Shown piece after piece: positions 12,101 to 18,167 of a stretch of DNA of 31,574 nt. Within the stretch, counting starts at the first letter, position 1; each line of letters starts with the position of its first letter. The position numbers and the translations under genes were made by a program. Source of the stretch: an uncultured Prevotella sp. (GTDB lineage: Bacteria > Bacteroidota > Bacteroidia > Bacteroidales > Bacteroidaceae); contig CAKPZC010000024.1 of the NCBI GenBank assembly GCA_934203355.1, positions 1 to 31,574 on the forward strand, in the 5' to 3' direction. The notes below the pieces were generated by a model. It was not told the origin of the DNA, did not search any database, and saw only the letters and a list, made by a program, of their open reading frames with translations.

Positions 12101-13067
12101 TATTGCGCGTAATGGTGTTGTTTACAACGGTAGTGTTCTTCGACAATCGCATACCACCGTTGGTGTTGCAGAAGACGACGTTGTTGCTGATGGCAGCCTT
12201 GCCCTCAGCCCATATTCCGCCGCCAAGGTTGTCGTCGGCTCCACGTGTTCCTGCCACATTATTATATATGGTGTTGTAGCGTATGTAGGCACGGTGGTTG
12301 GCGTTGGGTTTGACATTAGCTGCCACGTATATGCCACCGCCACGCACTGCATAGTTGTTGGTGAAGAAGCAGCGCGACACGTCATAACCTCGCTCGCCGG
12401 TATTATTGTCGGCTGTGCTGGCATCGGTGATGTACACACCGCCACCGTAAGAATCGGCTGAACCCGACGCATTGCCACCCATGACAAAGAATCCGTTGAG
12501 CACGGTGGGGTTGTTGCCAGAGTTGGGGTTTGCGTTGGTGGGTGCCAAATTCATTGTCACCACATGCTCAGCGTTGTCAGTGCGTTTTTTGTTTTGTGGA
12601 TATATCAGCCATGTTGCCGACACCACGTCGTCATATTCGATGTCGGCAGTGAGCACCGAGCGATATTTCATTCGCGAGAGGTCGCTGTCGAGATACTTAC
12701 GTGTGTCCTTGGCTGGATTGTCGAGATTGTCGGGGTTTATCTCTGTCTCGTTGCCTTCAAAGCCTCCATACATGCGCACTCCCGACGGCAATACGAATCC
12801 TTTCGTGTTGGGCACAGTGTAGCAGTATTCCTTCTTGCCATTGGCTTCCTCCGTGGCGTAGCCCTTGACGTAGATGTTGCTTCCGGCTGTGGCTTTCTGT
12901 AATGCCTGCTGTAGCGATATGGCGTTGTTCCACGACAATCCGTCGGCGGTAGTGGATGCCGCCGTTAGGTCGTGTGGAGCCTTAACATAATAGTTCTGCG
13001 CCTTTATAGCGAGCGACAAACTCATAAGTATTGTCGCTGCTATTCCATTCTTTATAAATTTAAGCAT
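117..13067 (-). CDS. Giant secreted multi-module parallel beta-helix surface protein with T9SS-like C-terminal domain
   Basis: A 4316-residue protein, probably surface-exposed. Residues 1 to about 23 look like a Sec signal peptide (basic start, hydrophobic core, cleavage near IKAQ). About eight modules follow, starting near residues 24, 480, 986, 1376, 2066, 2516, 3092 and 3502. Most open with a pattern like YV...G.DG.SW..A...LQ.AI and many close with a DIGAYE-like motif. Inside them, rungs rich in NNT/NN and GGG(I/V/L)Y recur (GGGVYITDAS, GGGLFLMPGA, GGAIYADNG), as in right-handed beta-helix and chlamydial Pmp-like proteins. From about 3830 there is a non-helix region (GWNLFGSPYICSMNYGDMEY). 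The last 70 residues (VRVSGLEADDVVSIYLPNG; GVVIVEV; ending in KLK) resemble a type A T9SS sorting domain. It starts 15 bases after the minor fimbrillin stop, so it is probably the last gene of the fimbrial operon. An adhesin role is inferred. No catalytic motif was recognised. Confidence 0.9.
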   Translation of the reverse strand: MLKFIKNGIAATILMSLSLAIKAQNYYVKAPHDLTAASTTADGLSWNNAISLQQALQKATAGSNIYVKGYATEEANGKKEYCYTVPNTKGFVLPSGVRMYGGFEGNETEINPDNLDNPAKDTRKYLDSDLSRMKYRSVLTADIEYDDVVSATWLIYPQNKKRTDNAEHVVTMNLAPTNANPNSGNNPTVLNGFFVMGGNASGSADSYGGGVYITDASTADNNTGERGYDVSRCFFTNNYAVRGGGIYVAANVKPNANHRAYIRYNTIYNNVAGTRGADDNLGGGIWAEGKAAISNNVVFCNTNGGMRLSKNTTVVNNTITRNTSAGIDLVDKTNDSGLKVYNTVIWGNHRLNKISPAPELYNCAYYTLHGEDAPTGDKNIWLQESNNSAEGDTPNFKDPAASIIYDLNYGWKTTAYPELSFALDYGSALIGKGDPTQYNDKVWGDQAISANSRFGTADDETTTTIDIGAYAYSKVSKSRRRYVNAAGGSDENDGKSWATAFASPQKAIDALNDGTGQRGEVWVAAGTYTPQTHITADNNSPVAFRMYSGINVIGGFIGTEESIEDRTRDVQYTWKYGTDRRTIFQASNYTNTGWNPTKDEWTINSGSYHVVWFAPVVTDGTGSDNNSVEPFDKETILEGVTIEGGILTSESGSTSSSFLRNDGAGVVMTGNAVLRNCVVRYCSTSADGARGAAVYNVGGRVENCLVYNNVNASGEGGGVYLDGYGLVTRSIIANNKARNGGGVYMKRGSKPQNYNVLALSVIANNENTANGAVYADESGNIINNTIVNNYTSTSTDDSDKNASYTGGLYVKGYCYAVNNIIWNNGIKRASEENATTNTAGQQAQMHAINATTDKVRFYNNALSSPNSAVWNNIYQSGTMTLGTDETDCCFKLNDVGAQQYGSWNNIKECLGLQHEWTSIDYYWSTKDGASVRSAGLPIYMFDEELLYHPDVDIVGKVYTTTTIGAYNSPVVTFRPALSRRDGKDVMRLYVDPQGSKSDGDGSSWSNNASSLREVLEYFQGCHEGRIFLITNLNVETPTSYAGQTSFTINDNTIFEVCLRKGNIHPEYSYDNNDANAVSHRIPSTDCPLRIVGGYPSVDDIAQPTDDDRDIKNNRTELDGRYTIGALNGNSYHTVRVAGGANVTFDGVAVTGGKATNNATMHCGGGVLLYDGAHVQMDNCIIENNIAYTGPAIASTMLADNVKLVMRNCVVNNNTVEPSPTNGIGGDDPWLFSIKPEYMDFNHVTIVNNIAWAPQNEVLNRNGNTSYAVGNQYPIGTTTACNNTSGLETIASTGKDGATNFSNPSIYVGAAESGNVYYGGEADYRPLTSSTAMKAIINKATTTTSDLKVDINNNDRDLGGTPDLGAIEALLPKAGKVIYVRSYNTVAPKDNDEKLDEIDGSPNFNLLIENPDVVYNGKSWDTAIHGNAMCDTLNMDNDDNSIYVRGNDNRLLATTWDNTDYSKYLGTTTTPVRSEPYYGPASGHYTRFMVPDWNENYQSTETRRKVWDKYYQGNTNQWDWGASTGNYNSINNDRKERYISGLQLAVEIAAKYNELHKNDPGFEPKEVWVGAGVYTDYKGFVIRNGVKVYGGFPKDGTPSEQDRKPLLSQYVPARSADANRKKSDYETILQIRKDSPVTGNTSDELNISTFAESIVNECAKDATSNATGMCQRHYVLYQPDVCVTTWHVAGNRNGAPYNANEYRCFKNGSYWWGNYTRGNKPSVYKEYENVKWDGFTVRHGYIINYMANRDGGAGVRVFHGVELENLIIINNLTHGYRTRGGGLYMDGSNSKISNSFILKNLTTDYNAKTMSNWSDGYVSGNIANRTDDFGGCDDYGGGAYMIVGTGYNMVVANNRVVSHQAATGSGGGIFIENAKFYNNTVAYNTSRTNGSGIEQWASDGNATGVSSELSLYNCIVYGNKSVDYPNNPQVASTNVSTFKPAHNCFLVGGKDNYYGVWNDNSGGAPESLYSAANENIVIKGSEQAANNPFEAGDNAQTTNNYRLKEDTKCLNGGTEDLNQNKETLKVDLPLTDMDYSDRIKDCKVDIGAYESDAYSKFAYETRKDSIVFYVTQNGYGENTGGSPENAACADKLQKVLNYAGECFIKKKNGDATFSNINKFVVKVAGYDMDSEGEGFVYHPNTLADPSDPQSYTFLIPNGVTLMGGFYEGDQQTVTVGTSTTTKLIGYNWHDNNRNVFDEWRKKADGTLVNCRTVLSAVAKLPATSSVDKIVGHHAVTFGSWPTGDLQEWSNGAVSDRATIDGCFIIGGQAITNDGHKALGGGAIVPKNAHVRNCIVVYNKAVRGGGLFLMPGATVSGSIIERNEAEEGGAIYADNGKTTNGTKDNRAYIISSTIVRNEAKKLGGGLFFEEGAMMIANSVIWGNSDASDKNLSGVAYEAYDETKFYGTTDGNVNAGHEYPFNDCFIETYKLKSNHPNISMESDNKRYFRSGSSFIPRPFSQLIHSGAYNKVMKDNWIKTFDVATHDIRSTQLIVDNLQQRLTVGAFAVHLKVSDDLFKRLFVSLDGGNEVPEDIQQKYMGRSFYTPFNSLGNALEYIRRMRSSGKATDETHFEILLTRGTYVPVLARETTSDKLKDDLRMCSFSIPVNTALYGGFTGKENYCTGTELRDASFTGKPAGGFVADGEMKTILAERNKIDNTSTYFVDRNLNNIIEPWEFNSLTILTGDLLNDESKRAYHVVYAEDKNTYSEADKAKKRQSLGILLDGITIQHGATAPFLDINETTGKETLNEVGHGGGIYSNGVNVTLNRCRLIDNRGIHGGAAFIKDADMYVLGSLVAGNAALADEQHPSEAGKGGAMHFNYENDATYGSFYTANSLYVNNSAEPSVNGTGDALGGAIYFNASDNLHKMYFMNSIGARNKATQGGGLYCTSQYAFNGKFAYNSVSWGNESTKSSQQFLKYMSHMANDEFVNLDPKTDYEDVKLEDGSTVRTLINRNILLSKDNMAIDGPRFTKPTDKAGVEGYDLKSQWNPAGISILTDAGDGKVVKDDAGNFTKESGAYYDFWTNGTLKFVQNYFETDYNIDRYMLRRQSGEGGEQWTKYARYLGGINEDGTPADKIIDIGLYEYQYKLDFWKLPGVYVGTTEQGDGDGRDWANQTSDLRNAIIAMANPDGSSSTGQGNKRTIYVRNGQYFSPTLSAGNAFSLHVNQSDNWCESVTIKGACTGEGHGENVKQDFSKQTVIVPSKLPILKAGSLLDISTKNKPVTIEGLTFNNDYGRGMRVQVDDANGSLKIRNGGFRENLGSGMFVAQNKGKVLVYNTLFANNSCMKNIQNESGGAAKVGNDAALVTTGTTTVVNATFAENLGKAVAVSPKTTEFGETSLDNTHVYNSVSWQNEDNKTDITQNDDGTTTIADGSIYANGGAFCSDIQVDNTSTATNNYNKAFAYHYDEDKLPVGKINGPENADAMWGPNFTNPAEKDYTLRPSLFLLDRGSNAHYQKEVLGYDEAKIASANPAIPETELELANKKRLVGGAVDVGAYEQDAQLRQILYVKPISSAENTGESWTKAMGDLQSAIDLAGLYKRINGEDGFVLVDQNVNEDNVKLELDGVHVYGNMNDEKSAKDATTATAEEIVKELLGKRHGALESGFKMSKIKNLTINADAVVDGFNITESANIKKGMLGGSLVETNVTGDKGEGVLYNSLVYDRTWEQTANPTKISDFTVKGVRAVNVTSQGTIENVSTDEANKFGFMPDLLGSYANRAPGWKQGEAVSGAVGIADTIAHTRYVPSVLTYRCYQLNEDDSDNLDRWANDTKQYKATQACINKVGHGYDVLGNKRLRNKLDNGCFETWNVLSNVTGAEADETQTISKDDYPHCPSVVYVRRGRELAIDDDVYPDPGVGVTFNSNAYLAFLLLEHHAGLRSEKNWLGYMRMAVERDFEEGKSQYVYLPFTVDRVANADNFKAYTYNAKKRAEYDYKYSSENGAWQNAERLSNIGLALVPNVNTKFTARFYSVQEGENPSWQITGNNLEVTLQQSNNRSPWSKPSDGGAKFTHKENMGWNLFGSPYICSMNYGDMEYPRIAYWLDKDGNMKTLNMNLEIGATLTGHIPPFDAVFTQTATLAETEKFSVAQSKVVSGNAYESTTRMAVAISPYGATRQAAYGSNNDEFAFQAVPHDEARTDYDLGADGVKWMSVNSPLIYAERNGGRYSLLTALDEDGEVNIGVSVPEAGMYVIGVPEGCNADDYEAVLLKDASTGKAVDLLEGDYSFSTQTEGEQNQRFRISFRKTADADATMICASRVGADRVRVSGLEADDVVSIYLPNGLLANQTRASSDAVTMTAGTQGVVIVEVTRQGKQVCVRKLK

Positions 13068-13082
13068 ATATTGAATGATGTT

Positions 13083-14153
13083 TTAGTTCGTACCTTGTGT
13101 TTGCGATATGTCCCATGTGAATTCCCTGTTGTCAGAAATGCCGCTCACCGTGGCGTTTATCTTATACCACGTGGCAGCCTGTGGCTGACTCTTGAAGTTC
13201 ACGGTAACAGTAGACTGCTTCTCCGTGCCATCAGCCTGTTGTCCTTTTATGTCGAAGGTTATCTTGGGCAACGGTGTTGTTGTTTTGTAGGATTCGGGGA
13301 ATACGTAGTGGTAAGCGCGTCCGTTGCGCTGGCTTGTCTCCGTTGTGTTGATGAAGGTTGCGCTTCCGCCAACCGCTTCGGTTGCGGTGGCAAGGTCGGG
13401 GAAGAGTCGTCCCGAGCCGGCACCTGTTATTGTGGGATTCGACGTATATTTGAATCCCGTGACATAGGCACGCAGACTGCTATTGGTGAAAGCCGAGGCT
13501 GCATCCCATTGCACGTCGATTTTGGCTGCAAGTCGCGACAGTCGCAGCACGGGAACTTTATATGGATTCTCTGCCGACGGCTTCGGATTGCTTATGTCGA
13601 TGGTGCCCTGCTTGGTGTTGTCCGTTAGGTCGCGATAGTAGCCCGTGGCAACACTAAGAAACATCGACGTGGCATCGGCGTTGCCTGCGGCATAGCTGTT
13701 AGAGATGAGGCAGTTGTCGACCTGCTCCTTTGTGGTGCACGATTGCAACTTCGAGTAGAAATCGCCGTTTGCAGCCTGTGAGCTATATACCACTCCATAG
13801 CAATAGACCACTCCTTTTGCTAACTGCACTGAGTAGTAGCGCACATTCTCGCTGTTGTTGTATTTCTCGAGTTTTTCAAACTGTTCGCGTGTAAGTTTGT
13901 CCACCACAACGGTGTGTGTAGGCGTGGTGCTGTTCTTGTATACAAAGGCGAGCACGAAGGTGTCCCATGTGTCTGCCTCGCCTGTGCCTGTACCAGGGTC
14001 GGCGATGCGCGTTGCAGCATCGGGAGCCTGCACAATCATGCGCAATTCCACCTTTGGCTCGTCCACAGTAGTAGGCTCGTCGCCGCCAGAGCCACACGAA
14101 GCGAGCATCAGCATCAAGGCAAAGGCTGTGAGTATAAGGTTGATGTGTTTCAT
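13083..14153 (-). CDS. Minor fimbrillin-like lipoprotein
   Basis: A 356-residue lipoprotein. The chosen start gives a signal peptide with lipobox LASC (Cys20). The frame is open 31 codons further upstream, but that extension overlaps the preceding gene and would bury the signal peptide. After the Cys comes a short linker, then VELRMIVQAPDAATRIAD, which resembles the N-terminal strand and Arg-rich cleavage zone of FimA/Mfa-type fimbrillins. The central LRLSRLAAKIDVQWDA is typical of minor or tip fimbrillins, and a second beta-rich domain ends in TWDISQTQGTN. Within Mfa-type operons, proteins of this position and size are accessory or tip subunits. It follows the Mfa2-like gene by 31 bases and precedes the giant beta-helix gene by 15. 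The exact family (FimA N-terminal type or DUF4906-like) is uncertain. Confidence 0.75.
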   Translation of the reverse strand: MKHINLILTAFALMLMLASCGSGGDEPTTVDEPKVELRMIVQAPDAATRIADPGTGTGEADTWDTFVLAFVYKNSTTPTHTVVVDKLTREQFEKLEKYNNSENVRYYSVQLAKGVVYCYGVVYSSQAANGDFYSKLQSCTTKEQVDNCLISNSYAAGNADATSMFLSVATGYYRDLTDNTKQGTIDISNPKPSAENPYKVPVLRLSRLAAKIDVQWDAASAFTNSSLRAYVTGFKYTSNPTITGAGSGRLFPDLATATEAVGGSATFINTTETSQRNGRAYHYVFPESYKTTTPLPKITFDIKGQQADGTEKQSTVTVNFKSQPQAATWYKINATVSGISDNREFTWDISQTQGTN

Positions 14154-14184
14154 ACGAATATAGGTTTCTGTTGTTTTTGTTCTA

Positions 14185-15198
14185 TCAGAGGTCGATGTTA
14201 TGGTCGCCGCCTGGCTTCCAGTCAAGTTCCACGCTGGCACCCACATTCTGCAGATTGGGCACCACCTCGCCCCGACTGTTTATCTTGCACTTTATGATGC
14301 GCAGCTCGCCCGCCTTGAGTGGTTGTGGCACGTAGAGAGTAGTCTTGGTGTAGCTGTCAGCCATTCTCACCACAACGCCAATGCGCCATGCCGCTGTCTC
14401 GGTGGTGCTGTTTCGTGTGTTGTATGTTTTAGGTGTGTCAGCCGAAGGCATGGTTGCGGCATATAGTCCGTATAGTCCGCCACCGCTTACGAGCGACGAG
14501 CGCACTACGGTGTGTCGTGCGAAATGGTAGGTGCTGTCGCTCACGGCAAAGTCGGTGGCTGTGTCGTCGACATATCCCGTCACGCTCATCACCTTGTTGT
14601 CGCCTGGGTCGAGCACCACACACGAGGCACAGTTTTGCATATACAGGTCGGCGTGATACGACTGGCTCTTGTCCCTAATCGACATGTTGAGGCGCGACGT
14701 GAACAGACCCTCGGTATGGCTGTCGATGGTGTCGGCAACTGTTTGGCTGAGCGTCAGCGAGTTCATCTCCTCTGCTCCCTTAATGTCGACAAGAGGCTCG
14801 GCTATGGCGTTGGCGAGTGCCAGGTTGCGATAGTCGAGCTTCTTGAGATAGACAGTATACTGGGCGTAGGAGGCATTGATTTCATGCTGCTCATGTCGTA
14901 TGAGGTTGCCGGCAGGGGTGCCGAAGAACGAGAGGTCGAGTTCCTTGACGGTTGTGGCAAACACACGGTTGAGCGGCGTGAGCAACTGTGCCGCAAGTTG
15001 TCGCTCGGCATCGGTGGTAAGCTCGCGCTCCAGGATGGTTGGCACGTCGGTCTGTTGGTATACGTGGCGCACGGTGTAGTCGATGGTGTAGTTCTCACCA
15101 CACTCCGAGAGGTCCTCGTCTATGCACGAAGTGAGGCATGCCGTGGCAATGGCTACTGCCACGACAAACCTCACACCATATCGTAAAGTTGATATCAT
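14185..15198 (-). CDS. FimB/Mfa2-family fimbrial anchor lipoprotein
   Basis: A 337-residue protein. The N-terminus has a hydrophobic signal followed by lipobox LTSC (Cys25), and right after it CIDEDLSECGENYTIDYTV, the Cys-x(n)-DLSEC pattern typical of FimB/Mfa2 proteins. In Porphyromonas and Bacteroides these are lipid-anchored in the outer membrane and terminate or anchor the fimbrial shaft, limiting its length. The rest is beta-rich, with a domain boundary around HADLYMQNCASCVVLDPGD, and ends in VELDWKPGGDHNIDL. It lies 207 bases after the major fimbrillin, separated by a large inverted repeat, and 31 bases before the minor fimbrillin. No separate promoter was seen in the gap, so co-transcription with the fimbrillin is likely. 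Confidence 0.85.
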   Translation of the reverse strand: MISTLRYGVRFVVAVAIATACLTSCIDEDLSECGENYTIDYTVRHVYQQTDVPTILERELTTDAERQLAAQLLTPLNRVFATTVKELDLSFFGTPAGNLIRHEQHEINASYAQYTVYLKKLDYRNLALANAIAEPLVDIKGAEEMNSLTLSQTVADTIDSHTEGLFTSRLNMSIRDKSQSYHADLYMQNCASCVVLDPGDNKVMSVTGYVDDTATDFAVSDSTYHFARHTVVRSSLVSGGGLYGLYAATMPSADTPKTYNTRNSTTETAAWRIGVVVRMADSYTKTTLYVPQPLKAGELRIIKCKINSRGEVVPNLQNVGASVELDWKPGGDHNIDL

Positions 15199-15287
15199 AT
15201 TATTCGTTTAGAGTTAAATTGGTGAACGGCAGCCTGATCAAGGGCTGCCGCCCTAAATGTGTTTATCTTTATATAATCAGCAATCTG

Positions 15288-15375
15288 TAGGAGGGTATGG
15301 CATCCCTGCCATACCCACTCTGCCATGATTATCTTGCCGATTTAGTGGGTATGGCAGGGATGCCATACCCTCCTA
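15288..15375. repeat. 32-bp perfect inverted repeat (stem-loop) between fimbrillin and anchor genes
   Basis: The arms 15288-15319 and 15344-15375 are exact reverse complements (32 of 32) around a 24-base loop. Each arm also holds its own smaller palindrome, GGGTATGGC and GCCATACCC around ATCCCT. Neither side has a T-run, so this is not a classical intrinsic terminator. The same core, with the flanking word CAATCTG, occurs at 18300-18351. The position fits an mRNA structure that sets the ratio of major fimbrillin to anchor; this is inference. Confidence 0.9.
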
Positions 15376-15405
15376 CTATATGTAAAGATAATTCGGAACG
15401 GTTAC

Positions 15406-17211
15406 TTAGTCGATATCTACATTAAACTCAATACCAGTCTTCCATGCGAGGTCAACCGACAGACCGAACTGAAGCTTTGTTGAACGCAGGTCGGGGATGG
15501 TGTTGTAAGCGTTCTCAAGCGACTTGATGGTAAGGTTCAATTTTGTCTGGTAGTCGCTCATAAATACGGCAGGGTGGTCAACGCCAGTAATTGTATATGT
15601 AGAAGGATCGAGTTCGCCAACAAGGTAGAACTTGCCACCAATAGGAACAATACCATCCTTACCACGGAAAGCAGCGTTAGAGTTGTTTGTCAACTCAATA
15701 GCTACATGAACCTTCTCTTGGTCTGTTACGCTACGTCCCTTATCATTTGGCAACACGATTGTGTAGTTGGCGTTAGATGGAGTTCCATTCTTTGCTACGA
15801 TACCAGTAAGAGCATTATCATATACAGTTAAATCAAATGTAGATGTAGTCTTCGGCTGGAAGTTGAAACCAACCTCTGTAGGCTGACCACCGATGAGCAA
15901 GCCAGTTACTTCAAAGCCGCCTGTAGGAACTGCAACAGTACCTGGGAAATCACTTGAATTAAAGACATCTGTAAATGATGTATTATCTGGCAATGATGCT
16001 TCGTTACACTTTACTGTAGTCTTGAGACTTGCCACACCATAGTTGATGTTCTGACGCATAGCGATAGAACGGGTTGTTGGCTTAACTTCGTCTGTCCAAC
16101 CAGTCTTAAGGTTTGTGGCATCTTGCATCCAAGGAGCAGTTGCTGCAATCCAATTCGTTGTATTATTGGGCCAATCTGTGCTTTTAAGCTCATTAGCTGT
16201 TGCAGCAAGATTACTACTACAGAAGTAGTAGATTGATGACGGGAAGCAAATCTTTGAAGCGTCAAGAACACCAGTACCTGTCAAAGAAGCGGTCGAATTA
16301 TATGAGAATTTACTTGTAGCCTCATCGAATGCTACCTGCACAGCACCATCAGGAAGGTTGATGTTGTTTGGATAGGTATTTGGCGTCTTGTATTTAAGAG
16401 TAACATAACCGTCGGCTCCTGTAGCAATATAAAATACATTTGTAATTGCCGAACGTATAGCATTGGCAATACCTTGATCAGTTGTAGAACCGGTAGCTAT
16501 CACCCCACCAACGTTGTTGTAAAGGCTCTCTAAGGCAAGACGGATACTGTTTGCAGAACCTGCCTGAAGTTTAATAAAATGCGCATAGAGTTTACCAAGA
16601 GTTGACGTTGCATTAGCATCCGCCCAACCTGTTACACTGGCTACAGCATTAAGCACTTCTATAAGTTTATCAGCAGAATTCGTATTATCAAAAGTTCCAA
16701 TTTGCCACAATTTTGCCTCAATGGCATTTATAGCAGTTTGCTTATTACCATCATAAGTAAATGTAAGCAAACCCTTTTCAAACTTTGTTTTCGCAGTTGT
16801 CGTTCCCTGAGGTCCATGTCCATAGAAAAGGAAGTACTTTGTTCCAACAGGTATTAATACATCACTGTAAATATGTGACGATTGAAAGGAAGAAATATCT
16901 CCTGTAGCAAGAGTTTTAGCAAGGGAAATTTTATCCGTACTTGTTCCACCTGCTGCAGGCTCCTCACTAAATGAATACAAAAGAATGTCCTCCATACCCA
17001 GGAAGTTTCCACTTGCCTGCGTATTATCCGCATTCATACGTGTTCCCCCATTTGCCCTCGGAATATTCAGAGCAAACTGAGTCTTCACCGCCTTGTTGTC
17101 AGTGATGTTAGTCGAGTCATTGCCGAGGTCGTCCGACGAGCACGATGACATCACACCGAGTCCTGCAAGGGCTACTGAGCCCATGAGGAAAAAGCTGTTT
17201 AGTTTCTTCAT
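15406..17211 (-). CDS. Mfa1-like major fimbrillin lipoprotein
   Basis: A 601-residue precursor with a signal peptide and a lipobox-like MSSC (Cys24). The region after it, TQFALNIPRANGGTRMNADN, matches the mature N-terminal strand of type V pilins. The Arg residues there are candidate sites for processing by an Arg-specific protease, as known for Porphyromonas FimA/Mfa1. A family signature follows (ASGNFLGMEDILLYSF). The C-terminal part (GGKFYLVGEL, NAYNTIPDLRSTKLQFGLS, VDLAWKTGIEFNVDID) is characteristic of the Mfa1 family, where the last strand takes part in subunit polymerisation. The middle is variable and Thr/Asn-rich. It is the first complete pilin gene after DUF3575, and no TAnnTTTG box was seen directly upstream, so transcription probably begins before DUF3575. 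Confidence 0.85.
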   Translation of the reverse strand: MKKLNSFFLMGSVALAGLGVMSSCSSDDLGNDSTNITDNKAVKTQFALNIPRANGGTRMNADNTQASGNFLGMEDILLYSFSEEPAAGGTSTDKISLAKTLATGDISSFQSSHIYSDVLIPVGTKYFLFYGHGPQGTTTAKTKFEKGLLTFTYDGNKQTAINAIEAKLWQIGTFDNTNSADKLIEVLNAVASVTGWADANATSTLGKLYAHFIKLQAGSANSIRLALESLYNNVGGVIATGSTTDQGIANAIRSAITNVFYIATGADGYVTLKYKTPNTYPNNINLPDGAVQVAFDEATSKFSYNSTASLTGTGVLDASKICFPSSIYYFCSSNLAATANELKSTDWPNNTTNWIAATAPWMQDATNLKTGWTDEVKPTTRSIAMRQNINYGVASLKTTVKCNEASLPDNTSFTDVFNSSDFPGTVAVPTGGFEVTGLLIGGQPTEVGFNFQPKTTSTFDLTVYDNALTGIVAKNGTPSNANYTIVLPNDKGRSVTDQEKVHVAIELTNNSNAAFRGKDGIVPIGGKFYLVGELDPSTYTITGVDHPAVFMSDYQTKLNLTIKSLENAYNTIPDLRSTKLQFGLSVDLAWKTGIEFNVDID

Positions 17212-17310
17212 AATAATGAATTTTTTTGTTAATGTATAACTATTGTTTGATTAAAAATATTTATTTCTCTTTTTCTTTACTTATCTACACATTGCCTTTA
17301 GGTTTCGTGT

Positions 17311-17490
17311 CTATTGTTCTGCCTTCTTTATTGCCTCACACTGTCTGAGGTTGTCCAGTGCCTCGGCGTTTCCGTCGTCAGCAGCACGTCGTATATACTC
17401 CATGCCTTCGGTGCGGTTGATAACAGTATGGGCTGTTGCGGCAACACGATGAATAGCGTCGCCGCCCACATTATTATATATATAAGGAGT
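17311..17490 (-). pseudogene. C-terminal remnant of an unidentified fimbrial-locus protein
   Basis: An open stretch of 59 codons without an ATG near its beginning, preceded in frame by TGA and ending at TAG (17311-17313). It encodes AIHRVAATAHTVINRTEG and GMEYIRRAADDGNAEALDNL, which looks like the last Sel1/TPR-like helices of a larger protein. It sits between DUF3575 and the major fimbrillin, where many Bacteroidota loci carry a DUF3868-type gene. That identity is an inference from position only. A GTG start near its beginning could in principle make a small protein of about 50 residues. Confidence 0.5.
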
Positions 17491-17529
17491 TCATATTGAT
17501 TAAGTTTTTTTTATTTGCTTAGCAAGTCT

Positions 17530-18108
17530 TTATTTTATGTTGTAGACCAACGACAGCGCAGCCTTCGTTGGCATTATCAGCGTCTTGGTGTCGCTGCCCA
17601 CCTTCGAGCCACAAGTGGCACACTCGTATTTCTCGTATTTCGTGATGCCCACGCCCACTCCCACTTCAGCCTCTATGCTCCAGTGTTTGCCAGGCAGCAT
17701 CCACGAGTAGCCATAACCGAAGCCTATGGCACCGAGGTCGCCTTGGTAGCGATAGTCGCGCAGACTCTTAAACACGCCCAATGGCAACTTAACGCCTCCT
17801 ATGTTGTAGTGGGAATAGACGAGGTGCATGCCAAAGAAATGTCCGCCATAGGGCGCACACATCCAATAGCGTGCCTCAGGTTGCACCGCAATATGGCGCA
17901 ACTTCTTGTTGTCGGAGAAAGTGAAGGGATTGTAGCCAACCGACAATTCAGCAGTCCACCTCTGCCCTATCTTGGTCTCAAGAGCAAGATTGGGTGTGGC
18001 AGTTGCCCAATACAAGGCGTTGGTCTTCAACACCGTATGTTGTCCGTATGCACTTACCGAAAACAGAAGAAACATGGCAAGGCAAAGTATATTAAGTCTA
18101 AAGTTCAT
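17530..18108 (-). CDS. DUF3575 outer-membrane beta-barrel protein
   Basis: A 192-residue protein with a signal peptide at about residues 1-23 (cleavage near AYGQ). The mature part starts HTVLKTNALYWATATPNLAL, the usual DUF3575 opening, and continues with alternating aromatic strands (WTAELSVGYNPF, GAIGFGYGYSWML, WSIEAEVGVGVGITKYEKYE) and a CATCG pair of cysteines. The last residues, AALSLVYNIK, resemble a closing barrel strand. DUF3575 genes commonly accompany Mfa/FimA-type fimbrial genes in Bacteroidota, though their role is not established. It is the first gene of the minus-strand fimbrial cluster. A weak promoter-like box lies about 50 bases upstream and a run of eight G/C about 150 bases upstream. 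Confidence 0.85.
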   Translation of the reverse strand: MNFRLNILCLAMFLLFSVSAYGQHTVLKTNALYWATATPNLALETKIGQRWTAELSVGYNPFTFSDNKKLRHIAVQPEARYWMCAPYGGHFFGMHLVYSHYNIGGVKLPLGVFKSLRDYRYQGDLGAIGFGYGYSWMLPGKHWSIEAEVGVGVGITKYEKYECATCGSKVGSDTKTLIMPTKAALSLVYNIK

Positions 18109-18159
18109 AAATTATTCGATCATATTAATGAATGAAGTAGGTCTCATTGTTACTAATTG

Positions 18160-18167
18160 CGAAATTA
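18160..18167 (-). promoter_or_regulatory. Possible -7 box for the fimbrial operon
   Basis: On the minus strand the sequence is TAATTTCG, one base from TAnnTTTG, about 50 bases before the DUF3575 start. No convincing TTTG at the -33 position was found, so the call is weak. An upstream activator could compensate. Confidence 0.3.

Noticed and set aside
14154..14246. 31-codon upstream extension of the minor fimbrillin
   Set aside because: It overlaps the Mfa2-like gene and would displace the lipoprotein signal peptide that starts at 14153.
15288..15375. Intrinsic terminator after the major fimbrillin
   Set aside because: The hairpin is strong but no T-run follows on either strand, and no promoter was found for the genes after it, so full termination is unlikely. 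It is kept as a structural repeat.
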